A DNA stretch of 13,727 nt from Deltaproteobacteria bacterium (GTDB lineage: Bacteria; Desulfobacterota; DSM-4660; Desulfatiglandales; Desulfatiglandaceae). Shown in pieces: positions 1-7,547 of this stretch. A program made the translations under genes and the position numbers. How positions within the stretch are numbered: the stretch's first letter is position 1; every line of letters starts with the position of its first letter. The stretch lies in the NCBI GenBank assembly GCA_029932035.1, contig JAOZQV010000035.1, positions 1 through 13,727 on the forward strand, read 5' to 3'. The notes below the pieces were generated by a model that saw only the letters and a list, made by a program, of their open reading frames with translations, was not told where the DNA came from and did no database searches.

Positions 1-177
1 ATTGTTCGTGATAATCAGATAGAAAAGGCGATTAGGGATCTGAAGAGAAAGCTAACCAAGGAAGGGTTTTTTTCCGAAATCAAGGAAAGACGTTTTTATG
101 ACAAGCCCAGCGTCCAGAAGAAGAAAAAACAGGCAAAGGCAGCCAAAAGGCGTCGCAAGAGGGTAAGAAGGTTCTAA
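1..177 (+). CDS. rpsU: 30S ribosomal protein S21, 3' part (5' end outside window)
   Basis: This is the C-terminal 58 residues of ribosomal protein S21, a small basic protein of the 30S subunit that takes part in initiation of translation. The open frame runs from base 1 to a TAA at 175-177. It reads VRDNQIEKAIRDLKRKL, then the S21 hallmark stretch with RRFYDKPS (compare REFYEKP in E. coli S21), and ends in a very basic tail rich in K and R. By comparison with the family only a few N-terminal residues are missing, so the start codon lies just upstream of the window. It is followed by 129 bases before qrcA. No strong terminator is seen after it, only a weak 6-bp stem near 199-216 without a T tract. 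Confidence 0.93.
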   Translation: MVRDNQIEKAIRDLKRKLTKEGFFSEIKERRFYDKPSVQKKKKQAKAAKRRRKRVRRF

Positions 178-214
178 GTAAAGAGTTTGGGCTGATGAAA
201 AGAGAGTTTTTCTC

Positions 215-243
215 TTGACAAAGATAGGGGTAGCAGGTAAATA
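215..243 (+). promoter_or_regulatory. Probable sigma-70 promoter for the qrc operon
   Basis: A perfect TTGACA (215-220) is followed after 17 bases by TAAATA (238-243). The -35 box is consensus and the spacing ideal, but the -10 box matches TATAAT at only three positions. It would give a leader of about 55 bases before qrcA. It is the best candidate in the only gap upstream of the operon. Transcription reading through from rpsU is the alternative. Confidence 0.45.
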
Positions 244-306
244 CGCAAAAGCTGTTGGCCCCTTAAGCCCATCAACCCTGAACTCGATGTAAGAGGCTGA
301 GCAATC

Positions 307-1038
307 ATGAAAGATCCAGTGAATTCCTCCAAAAAATCTTCGGCTAAAGGCGGGGACGTTTCTTCCCCTTCCGGTTTCTTCCCACGGTGGATGAACATAA
401 ACATTATTGCTCAAGATGTGGGTTTTTTCATTTTAGGCCTCATCGGAGCTTCGATCGTGGGATGGGTTATCTTTCCAGCGGTGCTCTATTCCAAACACCC
501 CCAGCCGATCAACTTCAATCACGCCCTTCATCTCGACTCTGAAAAAGTGGATGGCATAGAGGGAGAAACAAAGGCTGAAAAGTGCTTGTCTTGTCATGTA
601 TTTCGTGATGACGGTACATTTGCCGGCATCCCGAAATTAGAAAAATGCACCGAATGCCACGACGACCCCGAATCCCCCCTTGGAGAGACCCCTCAAGAAA
701 AAGCGTTCATGACAAAATATGTCGCTGATGATAAGGAAATTCCCTGGTTCGTCTACTCTAAACAACCTGACTGTGTATATTTCCCCCATATCGCCCACGT
801 CAAAATGGGTAACATAGATTGTACCACCTGTCATGGGGACTTTGCCGATAACGAAAAGCTCCCCTTATATGTGAAGAACAGGTTGACCGGTTACAGCATG
901 AATATCTGGGGCGAACGGATTTCCGGTTTCTATTGGAACAAGAAGTTCTCGGATCGTATGAAGATGGATGACTGTGCCAGGTGCCATACCGAGAAGGGCC
1001 AGGAACAGAACAACGCCTGTTTTGTGTGTCATAAGTAA
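307..1038 (+). CDS. qrcA: Menaquinone reductase multihaem cytochrome c subunit QrcA
   Basis: This 243-residue, membrane-anchored, periplasm-facing multihaem cytochrome c is the electron-entry subunit of Qrc, accepting electrons from periplasmic type I cytochrome c3. A hydrophobic helix lies at about residues 38-61, after a short Ser/Lys-rich N-terminus. Five CXXCH haem motifs follow: CLSCH (93-97), CTECH (114-118), CTTCH (172-176), CARCH (223-227) and CFVCH (238-242). Five other histidines (64, 72, 75, 161, 164) can serve as distal ligands, four of them in the patterns FNHALH and FPHIAH. A lone Cys156 precedes FPHIAH. The layout resembles ActA of alternative complex III, a related family. The ATG at 307 follows AGAGG with rather long spacing. 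qrcB starts 13 bases after the stop. The name rests on the order cytochrome, molybdopterin-like subunit, ferredoxin, NrfD, which is characteristic of qrcABCD. Confidence 0.88.
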   Translation: MKDPVNSSKKSSAKGGDVSSPSGFFPRWMNINIIAQDVGFFILGLIGASIVGWVIFPAVLYSKHPQPINFNHALHLDSEKVDGIEGETKAEKCLSCHVFRDDGTFAGIPKLEKCTECHDDPESPLGETPQEKAFMTKYVADDKEIPWFVYSKQPDCVYFPHIAHVKMGNIDCTTCHGDFADNEKLPLYVKNRLTGYSMNIWGERISGFYWNKKFSDRMKMDDCARCHTEKGQEQNNACFVCHK

Positions 1039-1051
1039 GGGGATAAGGACT

Positions 1052-3523
1052 ATGAAATTAACCAGAAGGAACTTCATCGCAGCTGTCATTGGCGGGGTGG
1101 CGGGCATTCAGGCAACCCCCCTGCCCTGGAAACTCACTGATGATGTGGCCATATGGACTCAAAACTGGCCATGGGTGCCGGTCCCCCCAACGGGTGAGTT
1201 TGCAGAGGTCAGCTCGGTGTGCAATCTCTGTCCCGGTGGATGCGGCATCGCGGTAAAAAAGGTGGACGAGAGGGCCATAAAGATCGAAGGCCGCACCGAC
1301 TATCCCGTCAACCCGGGAGGCATTTGCCCTGTGGGTATGGGCGGACTCCAGTTGCTTTACGACGAATCTTTAAGGTTTACCGGTCCCATGAAACGTGCTG
1401 GTCTCAGGGGTGCGGGCCAATTCACGGAAATTTCCTGGGGCGAGGCCTTTGACATAGTGGCCGGGAGAATTTCAACCCTTCGCAAGAAAGGAATGCCTGA
1501 GGCAATTGCTGCCGTAGACGGAAATCCTGAAGGGACAACCGTATCGGCCCTGATCAAACGGCTGATGAGGGCGATGGGAAGCCCTAATTATGTCAGGCCC
1601 CCTTCCATAACCGACACCTACCGGATGGGAAACCTCCTTATGCAGGGGACACTGTCCCCCATGGCGTATGACCTTGAAAATTCTGATTACGTCCTGAGCT
1701 TCGGTGCTGGCCTCCTTGAGGGATGGGGAGCGCCAGGCAGGGTGATGAACGCGTGGGGCATGTGGCATGACGGCAATCCGTCCAAGAGAAAAACCCGGAT
1801 TGTACAGGTAGAGTCAAGGGCATCAAACACAGCTTCCAAGGCAGATATGTGGGTCGCCCCCAGGCCCGGGACCGACGGCGCTTTGGCCCTGGGGCTTGCT
1901 CACGTGATCATCAAGTCAGGTCAATATGATGCCCGGTTTGTAGCTGAACATTCTTCCGGCTTTGATGATTGGAGATCATTGGAGGGAACGACTCACACCG
2001 GTTTCAAAAGGCTGGTCCTTGAAAAATACTCTCCCGAACAAGTGGCAAAAATAACCGGAGTAAATCCGAAAACCATTGTCTCTCTGGCCAAGGGCTTTGC
2101 CAGTGCAAAGGCCCCGGTTGCAGTTTACGGCAAAGGGAAAGATAGTCTGAACGGCAGTTTGTATGAGTTCATGGCAGTTCAGAGCCTGAATGCCTTAGTG
2201 GGGAGCATAAACAGGTCCGGGGGAGTCCTTCTGCCTGACCCCATTCCATTAAGCAATCTTCCTATCTTGAAAGTGGATGCTATTGCGAGCGAGGGGCTCA
2301 AGAAACCGAGACTCGATCAGGCAGGGACGATGCGATATCCGTTCACCGATAGCCTGATTAACAATTTTACAGATGCCATTAACAATAGCCCCAAATCCCC
2401 TGTGGACACACTCCTTGTATTCTCGGCTAACCCTTTCTTTACTCTCCCTGACGGGGGCGGTTTTAAAAACGCCCTGGAAAAAATTCCGTTTATCGTCAGT
2501 TTTTCCCCTTACCGTGATGAGACGGCCAATATGGCTGATCTTATCCTCCCTGACTGTACCTATCTCGAAAAGATAAATGATACTGTCTGGCCAACCGGTC
2601 TGCAGTATCCTCTTTACGGATTATCGAAGCCGGTGGTAGAGCCACTGTATAACACGAGAAACACCGGGGACGTTGTAATAGAGTTGTCAAGGGCCATCGG
2701 TGAATCGGTGGGGGCCGGCTTTCCGTGGGAAAATTTCGAAGAGGCCCTCCAGGCAAGGGCAAAAGGGCTTTTTGATGCCGGAGGAGGGCTTGTGAGTTAT
2801 GACTCTGATGCCCCTGCATGGCAAAGGAAAACAGCCGGAAAAGGCCCCAAGCCCGGGTATAAGTCCTTTGATGAAATGTGGGAGGAGATGCAGTCCGGGG
2901 GCATGTGGTATCGTCCCGTGAGTTCACCCAAAAGCTGGAAGGGGCTCTTTAACACACCAAGCGGAAAATTCGAATTCTCGAGTAAACTGATTGCCCAGGC
3001 GATTGAGGATTACTCAAACAAAATATCAAAAAAAGCGGCCCTGAAAAACATGAGCCTCGCCGCCATAGATGATGAGGCCTGTATGGCCCATTACGAAGCC
3101 CCGAAAGCCGGCGCTGATAGCTCAGCATACCCGCTCAGAATGCTCCCCTATGAAATGATGAATTTAGCCAGCGGGTGGATACCGAGCCCACCTTTTCTGT
3201 ATAAGACTATCTTTGAAAATCAGCTTTTAAAGGATAAATCCTTTGCCGCTGTCAATCCCAAGACAGCCGCCAAATACAACCTTAAAGAAGGCGAGCTGGT
3301 TGCTGTCAAGTCGCCGGTCGGAGAGTTGCAGGTGCGCATAAATCTCTTTGAAGGGGCAATGCCCGGTATTGTCTATTTACCCTTAGGGTTCGGGCATACC
3401 GCCTATGACGAGTTTTTGAAGGGCAAGGGTGTCAATCCCAATAATATTGTCCAGGCAGGGCAAGACCCTATAAGCGGGTACCCGGTCTGGTGGAATACAC
3501 CGGTAAAATTAGTTAAGGTCTAA
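1052..3523 (+). CDS. qrcB: Menaquinone reductase, molybdopterin-oxidoreductase-like subunit QrcB
   Basis: This is an 823-residue member of the molybdopterin oxidoreductase (CISM) superfamily, the large periplasmic subunit of Qrc. The start at 1052 follows GGGGATAAGG and gives an N-terminus with twin arginines (TRRNFI, R5-R6) and a hydrophobic stretch, as expected for Tat export. The frame stays open upstream to 968, but that would overlap qrcA and bury the signal. A [4Fe-4S] site is formed by C57, C60, C64 and C92 (CX2CX3CX27C). The C-terminal part from about residue 690 resembles the molybdopterin dinucleotide-binding domain. Where related catalytic subunits carry a Cys or Sec molybdenum ligand (here near PPSITDTYRMGN) I see neither. 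This agrees with the published finding that purified Qrc holds no molybdenum, so the subunit probably only relays electrons through its cluster. qrcC begins 12 bases downstream. Confidence 0.9.
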   Translation: MKLTRRNFIAAVIGGVAGIQATPLPWKLTDDVAIWTQNWPWVPVPPTGEFAEVSSVCNLCPGGCGIAVKKVDERAIKIEGRTDYPVNPGGICPVGMGGLQLLYDESLRFTGPMKRAGLRGAGQFTEISWGEAFDIVAGRISTLRKKGMPEAIAAVDGNPEGTTVSALIKRLMRAMGSPNYVRPPSITDTYRMGNLLMQGTLSPMAYDLENSDYVLSFGAGLLEGWGAPGRVMNAWGMWHDGNPSKRKTRIVQVESRASNTASKADMWVAPRPGTDGALALGLAHVIIKSGQYDARFVAEHSSGFDDWRSLEGTTHTGFKRLVLEKYSPEQVAKITGVNPKTIVSLAKGFASAKAPVAVYGKGKDSLNGSLYEFMAVQSLNALVGSINRSGGVLLPDPIPLSNLPILKVDAIASEGLKKPRLDQAGTMRYPFTDSLINNFTDAINNSPKSPVDTLLVFSANPFFTLPDGGGFKNALEKIPFIVSFSPYRDETANMADLILPDCTYLEKINDTVWPTGLQYPLYGLSKPVVEPLYNTRNTGDVVIELSRAIGESVGAGFPWENFEEALQARAKGLFDAGGGLVSYDSDAPAWQRKTAGKGPKPGYKSFDEMWEEMQSGGMWYRPVSSPKSWKGLFNTPSGKFEFSSKLIAQAIEDYSNKISKKAALKNMSLAAIDDEACMAHYEAPKAGADSSAYPLRMLPYEMMNLASGWIPSPPFLYKTIFENQLLKDKSFAAVNPKTAAKYNLKEGELVAVKSPVGELQVRINLFEGAMPGIVYLPLGFGHTAYDEFLKGKGVNPNNIVQAGQDPISGYPVWWNTPVKLVKV

Positions 3524-3535
3524 GTGAGGTAACTC

Positions 3536-4363
3536 ATGAAAAAAGGAAATGACCACGGGAAACATAAATATGGTATGGTCATCGATATTGACAAATGCAC
3601 GGGTTGCGGAACATGCATGGTCGCCTGTGCAGCCGAAAACAACGTTTCCGTGAGGGCTGACCAATCGGACAAGGAACGTACGATCACCTGGATGCGTCTT
3701 TACAAGATCTCCAACGGTAAGGAGTTCCCCCACACCGAGGTCAGTTATTTTCCCAGGCCGTGTATGCACTGCGACCATCACCCTCCGTGCGTTTCCGTCT
3801 GTGTTGCCACTGCCACGAAGTTGGATTTCAATACCGGGATCGTCAGCCAGATATATACCCGATGCATTGGTTGCAGGTATTGCCAGGCTGCCTGCCCCTA
3901 CGGCGCCAGGTATTTCAACTGGTGGGACGCATTCCCCCAGGATAAGGGAATGGATCGCTACCTGACACCCGAGGTCTCGCCTCGAATGAGGGGTGTAGTC
4001 GAAAAATGCACTTTCTGCCATCACCGGCTGATGCGGGCGAAAACCTTAGCCTATGCCGAGGACCGGCGGGAGCTTGAAGAGGGTGAATATGTTACCGCCT
4101 GCACAGAGGCCTGCCCGGCCCAGGCCATTACCTTCGGGGACTTGAATAATCCCGAGCATGAAGTCTCCAAACTCATAAAGCACCCCTTTACATTCAGACT
4201 TTTGGAGCGGATCGGCACGGAACCGAAGGTCTATTACCACTCCAGCAGGGATTGGGTTCGCAAGTTAGGCGACAACTTCCTGCCCGGCGAATATACGCCA
4301 GTGGTTAATAAGACCTGGGCGGAAGAGGAATGGTCCACAAAACCGGGACGCGATGAGTTTTAG
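3536..4363 (+). CDS. qrcC: Menaquinone reductase iron-sulfur subunit QrcC
   Basis: This 275-residue ferredoxin-like subunit of the DmsB/PsrB/NrfC type passes electrons between QrcA/QrcB and the membrane subunit QrcD. Four cysteine groups are visible: C21/C24/C27/C31 (CTGCGTCMVAC), C76/C79/C85/C89 (CMHCDHHPPCVSVC), C110/C113/C116/C120 (CIGCRYCQAAC) and C158/C161 with C189/C193. As in the family, cysteines from different groups pair to hold four clusters. The second group has five residues between its second and third Cys, where DmsB/PsrB relatives usually have four. There is no signal peptide, so the protein would be exported with the Tat-bearing QrcB, as for other CISM complexes. It lies 12 bases after qrcB, with GAGG upstream of the ATG. 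Confidence 0.9.
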   Translation: MKKGNDHGKHKYGMVIDIDKCTGCGTCMVACAAENNVSVRADQSDKERTITWMRLYKISNGKEFPHTEVSYFPRPCMHCDHHPPCVSVCVATATKLDFNTGIVSQIYTRCIGCRYCQAACPYGARYFNWWDAFPQDKGMDRYLTPEVSPRMRGVVEKCTFCHHRLMRAKTLAYAEDRRELEEGEYVTACTEACPAQAITFGDLNNPEHEVSKLIKHPFTFRLLERIGTEPKVYYHSSRDWVRKLGDNFLPGEYTPVVNKTWAEEEWSTKPGRDEF

Positions 4364-4389
4364 TTTTTTAGGTTTCAGGAGGACAAGTA

Positions 4390-5628
4390 ATGGATTCGCC
4401 ATTATTACCGCATGGAGTTAAGAGATGTTCCACATGGGCCTTTTTTTTCTGGACCCTGCCGTGGTTAGCCCTCTTGGCATGGGGGGGGCTATCGGCCTTC
4501 CTATGCCTGTGGAAGGGGTTGAACCAGACAAACATGAGCAATGTCTTTGCCTTTGCCCTCTGGATCGTATTTGATTTGGCAGTAATCGCCTTAGGCGCCG
4601 GCGCATTTTTTACCGGATTCCTTACCTATATTATGGGTCAAAAGGAATTGAAGAATATCATCAAACCCGCGGTGATCATAGGCTTTATCTGCTATTCAGG
4701 CGCCATGGCCATGTTGGGCATCGACATTGGACAGCCGATCAGAGGGTGGTTCATCTTCTGGCACGCCAATATACATTCCATGTTGGTTGAAGTGTCCTTT
4801 TGTATCACATGTTATCTGATGGTTCTGGCAATTGAGTTCATACCGATTATTTTAGAAAACAGAAAGTTAGAAGAGATAAAAGAACTCCGGATTTTTGGAC
4901 ATAGCCTCCATGAAATCATGGCAGTTTTTGCCGCAACCGGTACTTTTCTGTCGTTCTTTCACCAGGGGTCATTAGGCGGCATGTTCGGTGTTATGTATGC
5001 GAGACCCTTTGCAGCGCGGGAGGGCTTTTATATATGGCCCTGGACATTCTTTCTTTTTGTTCTTTCAGCAATAGCCTGTGGACCCTGTTTCACCATCCTC
5101 TGTACGAAGCTGACCGAATTCTTTTCACGTAAAAAGCTTGTTCCTGACAGCGCTATTCAGCTCCTTGCAAAGATATCGGCATGGCTCCTCTCTCTGTATA
5201 TGGTCTTAAAGATTGCTGATTATTTGGGCTGGATGTACGGTATCATCCCGAGGTCAGGGCTCACATTTGAGAGCTTTTTCAGGGAAGGGCCATACGGTGT
5301 CTATCTCGTTGTATGCGAGATAATTGTCTGCGGTATCTTACCTGCGATTATCCTTATGGTACCAAAAGGGAGGCAGAACCAGGGATGGCTCATCATCGCA
5401 TGCCTGTTAAACTGTACAGGGATTGTCCTGAACCGTTTCCTCTTTATTGTAGTAACTCTGGCAATACCCGTAATGCCCTTTGACAGGTTCTGGGGCTACC
5501 TCCCCACGTGGCAGGAATGGGGTATCGGATTCGCAGTTATCGGGTATGGATTCCTGCTGTTTTCAGCCGCCTACCGATATCTACCCATATTTCCCAAAGA
5601 AAGAGAGTTGAACCCTATTACAGAATAG
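4390..5628 (+). CDS. qrcD: Menaquinone reductase integral membrane subunit QrcD (NrfD/PsrC family)
   Basis: This 412-residue polytopic protein of the NrfD/PsrC family is the quinone-reducing membrane anchor of Qrc. About ten hydrophobic helices can be read, roughly at residues 17-41, 54-83, 92-112, 122-153, 174-193, 212-239, 256-281, 300-325, 333-360 and 375-400. Family-like features include charged or polar residues inside helices (for example E134 in MLVEVSF, and HSLHE with SFFHQGSLGGMFG at about 171-200). The family binds no haem or metal. The D. vulgaris complex is reported to be electrogenic, drawing protons from the cytoplasm. A strong AGGAGG (4377-4382) lies 7 bases before the ATG, 26 bases after qrcC. 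A 52-codon membrane-protein ORF starts 16 bases after the stop. Confidence 0.9.
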   Translation: MDSPLLPHGVKRCSTWAFFFWTLPWLALLAWGGLSAFLCLWKGLNQTNMSNVFAFALWIVFDLAVIALGAGAFFTGFLTYIMGQKELKNIIKPAVIIGFICYSGAMAMLGIDIGQPIRGWFIFWHANIHSMLVEVSFCITCYLMVLAIEFIPIILENRKLEEIKELRIFGHSLHEIMAVFAATGTFLSFFHQGSLGGMFGVMYARPFAAREGFYIWPWTFFLFVLSAIACGPCFTILCTKLTEFFSRKKLVPDSAIQLLAKISAWLLSLYMVLKIADYLGWMYGIIPRSGLTFESFFREGPYGVYLVVCEIIVCGILPAIILMVPKGRQNQGWLIIACLLNCTGIVLNRFLFIVVTLAIPVMPFDRFWGYLPTWQEWGIGFAVIGYGFLLFSAAYRYLPIFPKERELNPITE

Positions 5629-5644
5629 TGGAGAGTGAAATACA

Positions 5645-5803
5645 ATGACACCGTTTTCTTTTGAATGGCAGTGGAATATTGAATATATGATATTCTTCGG
5701 GCTCCTCTATATCGCCCTCGGCATCATAGGCATAGGTATTATCGTCACAGTGATAAGGACCGGCCTGCAGGCGCTCGGATTCATGAGGGAGAGGCATTTC
5801 TAA
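5645..5803 (+). CDS. Small single-helix membrane protein at the end of the qrc operon
   Basis: This 52-residue ORF has the N-terminus MTPFSFEWQWNIEYM, then one continuous hydrophobic helix (about residues 15-36, rich in I, G, L and F), then a positively charged tail (VIRTGLQALGFMRERHF). The positive charge after the helix favours an N-out, C-in topology. A GGAGAG lies 9 bases before the ATG, and the gene starts only 16 bases after qrcD in the same direction, so it should be co-transcribed. Single-helix proteins are common accessory subunits of respiratory membrane complexes, such as HmcD or CcoQ. I infer a Qrc accessory or assembly role but do not recognise a named family. It ends 8 bases from the convergent nadB stop. 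Confidence 0.72.
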   Translation: MTPFSFEWQWNIEYMIFFGLLYIALGIIGIGIIVTVIRTGLQALGFMRERHF

Positions 5804-5811
5804 ATTAGAAG

Positions 5812-7425
5812 TTAAATCCACAGAACCGTGTCCTGCAGCCAGTGAACATTGTCCTGAGATGGATAATCTAAGTTGAAATGGAGCCCGCGGCTCTCCTTTC
5901 GGAGGGAGGCGCAACTGATAATCAGTTCGGCCACCAAGGCAATGTTTCGGAGTTCAAGCAGGTCCTGAGTTACTAGGAAGTCCCAATAATACTCCTTGAT
6001 CTCTGATTGTATATTTTCTACCCGGGTCTTTGCCCGTGCCAACCGCTTGTTCGTCCTCACAATCCCCACATAATTCCACATAAAGCTCCTGATTTCATCC
6101 CAGTTATGTGAAACCACCACCATTTCCTCGCTGTCTGTGGCGCTGCCAGGGTCCCACTTGGGGGCCTTAGGAAAGGATTCGTCCCTTTTGTCCTCCATCT
6201 CCGCAGCCGATTGCAGCGCAGTACGTCTTGCAAAGACAAGGGCTTCAAGGAGTGAATTGCTGGCGAGGCGGTTTGCTCCATGCAATCCCGTGCAGGCGAC
6301 CTCGCCGATTGCGTATAGATTGCGCAGGCTTGTTTTTCCGTACTCGTCTGTGAGGAGTCCGCCGCACATGTAATGGGCAGCAGGGACCACCGGAATTGGT
6401 TCTTTGGTAATATCAACCTGGTACTTCAGGCAGGTCTTATGAATATGGGGAAACCTGTCAGTAATAAACCCCGAGTCTTTATGGCTGATATCCAAGTAGA
6501 CGCATTCATCCCCGCTCTTTTTCAGTTCCATGTCAATGGACCGGGCCACAATATCCCTGAATGCCAGGTCCTTGAGGGGATGGTATTTCTCCATAAACCG
6601 GTTTCCTTTTTTATCCAAAAGTACGCCCCCCTCTCCCCTGACCGCCTCGGAGATCAAAAAGCTCTTGGCCAAGGGGTGATATAGGCAAGTGGGGTGGAAC
6701 TGGACAAATTCCATATTGGCGACTTTGGCCCCGGCACGATATCCGATGGCAACCCCATCCCCCGTGGCAATATCAGGGTTGCTCGTATACCGATATACCT
6801 TGCCGGCGCCTCCGGATGACAAGACAGTAACCTTAGACAAAAAGGTAATTATATCGCCCTGTTCTACGTCTAAGACATAGGCCCCCCAGCAGGTCTCGCT
6901 GGTTTCAGTGGCGATGATCCCGCGGCGGATCAACTTGGATTTGGTTATGAGGTCTATCGCCATATGGTTTTCATAGATTTGGATGTTTCCATTCTCTTCT
7001 GCGCGATCGAGCAGGATACGTTCCACCTCCCGGCCAGTCAGATCTTTGGTGTGAACTATTCGACGTTTCGAGTGTCCACCCTCGCGGCCGAGATCAAGGG
7101 CCGCTCCATCTTTTTCCTGGTGCGAAAAACGGACCCCCATGGTAATAAGTTCTTCAATTCTCTCAGGACCCTCTTCTACAACAAGCCTCACAATATCCTC
7201 ATGGCAGAGGCCACCCCCCGACTTGAGGGTGTCTTTTATGTGGAGATCAAAGCTGTCGTCCTGATCAAACACCGAGGCGATACCTCCCTGGGCATAGTTG
7301 GTGGACCCTTCTGCCTTGTCCTTCTTGGTTACTATAGCCACACTCCCTGTTTTGGCTGCCTCTAAGGCAAAGCTCAGCCCGGCGATACCGCTCCCAATAA
7401 CCAGATAATCCGTTATAATTTCCAT
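5812..7425 (-). CDS. nadB: L-aspartate oxidase
   Basis: NadB is a cytoplasmic FAD enzyme that oxidises L-aspartate to iminoaspartate, the first step of de novo NAD synthesis. In anaerobes fumarate can replace oxygen as acceptor. The 537-residue product is close to the E. coli length of 540. Visible motifs are the N-terminal FAD-binding GSGIAGL (11-17), STNYAQGGIA (41-50), the HTKDLTGREV block, and the late block AAHYMCGG...LYAIGEVACTGLHGANRLASNS, typical of the succinate dehydrogenase/aspartate oxidase family. I chose the ATG at 7425 because GGAG lies about 6 bases upstream and the FAD motif follows directly. The open frame extends to 7533, but the extra 36 codons run through a dispersed repeat (7451-7482) and resemble no NadB N-terminus. 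nadA and nadC are not adjacent. An L-aspartate oxidase role is favoured over SdhA/FrdA by length and by the lack of SdhB/SdhC neighbours. Confidence 0.9.
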   Translation of the reverse strand: MEIITDYLVIGSGIAGLSFALEAAKTGSVAIVTKKDKAEGSTNYAQGGIASVFDQDDSFDLHIKDTLKSGGGLCHEDIVRLVVEEGPERIEELITMGVRFSHQEKDGAALDLGREGGHSKRRIVHTKDLTGREVERILLDRAEENGNIQIYENHMAIDLITKSKLIRRGIIATETSETCWGAYVLDVEQGDIITFLSKVTVLSSGGAGKVYRYTSNPDIATGDGVAIGYRAGAKVANMEFVQFHPTCLYHPLAKSFLISEAVRGEGGVLLDKKGNRFMEKYHPLKDLAFRDIVARSIDMELKKSGDECVYLDISHKDSGFITDRFPHIHKTCLKYQVDITKEPIPVVPAAHYMCGGLLTDEYGKTSLRNLYAIGEVACTGLHGANRLASNSLLEALVFARRTALQSAAEMEDKRDESFPKAPKWDPGSATDSEEMVVVSHNWDEIRSFMWNYVGIVRTNKRLARAKTRVENIQSEIKEYYWDFLVTQDLLELRNIALVAELIISCASLRKESRGLHFNLDYPSQDNVHWLQDTVLWI

Positions 7426-7450
7426 GTGTGCTCCGTAGGGAAAGAATCCT

Positions 7451-7482
7451 GAACCAAAGATGTCTCGCGCAAAGACGCAAAG
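7451..7482 (+). repeat. Dispersed repeat, diverged copy upstream of nadB
   Basis: These 32 bases match 11093-11124 at 28 positions, and all four differences are transitions. The shared core is ATGTCTCRCGCAAAGRCGCA. At the other site the core forms part of a perfect inverted repeat around a GxxExxY-like remnant. Here only one arm is visible. Confidence 0.75.
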
Positions 7483-7547
7483 TCTAAAACGTATCGTTCT
7501 GCTTACAATGGCTAAATAAAAAATCTTTCGCAAATATGATTGACAAA

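Noticed and set aside
199..216. Rho-independent terminator after rpsU
   Set aside because: The stem is only 6 bp and AT-rich, and no T tract follows it.
52..414. 120-residue minus-strand ORF over the rpsU-qrcA junction
   Set aside because: It is antisense to the rpsU end and the qrcA start and lacks recognisable features or a ribosome binding site.
968..1051. Upstream extension of qrcB to an ATG at 968
   Set aside because: It overlaps the haem-binding end of qrcA, has no proper ribosome binding site, and would hide the twin-arginine signal that begins at 1052.
3509..4024. 171-residue minus-strand ORF across qrcC
   Set aside because: It is antisense to the cysteine-rich coding region of qrcC and has no family match that I can see.
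6373..7365. Plus-strand ORFs across nadB (for example 6373-6684 and 6964-7365)
   Set aside because: They are antisense frames of a clearly coding gene and show no family motifs.
7426..7533. N-terminal extension of nadB to 7533
   Set aside because: The extra codons run through a dispersed repeat and do not resemble NadB; GGAG and the FAD motif support the start at 7425.
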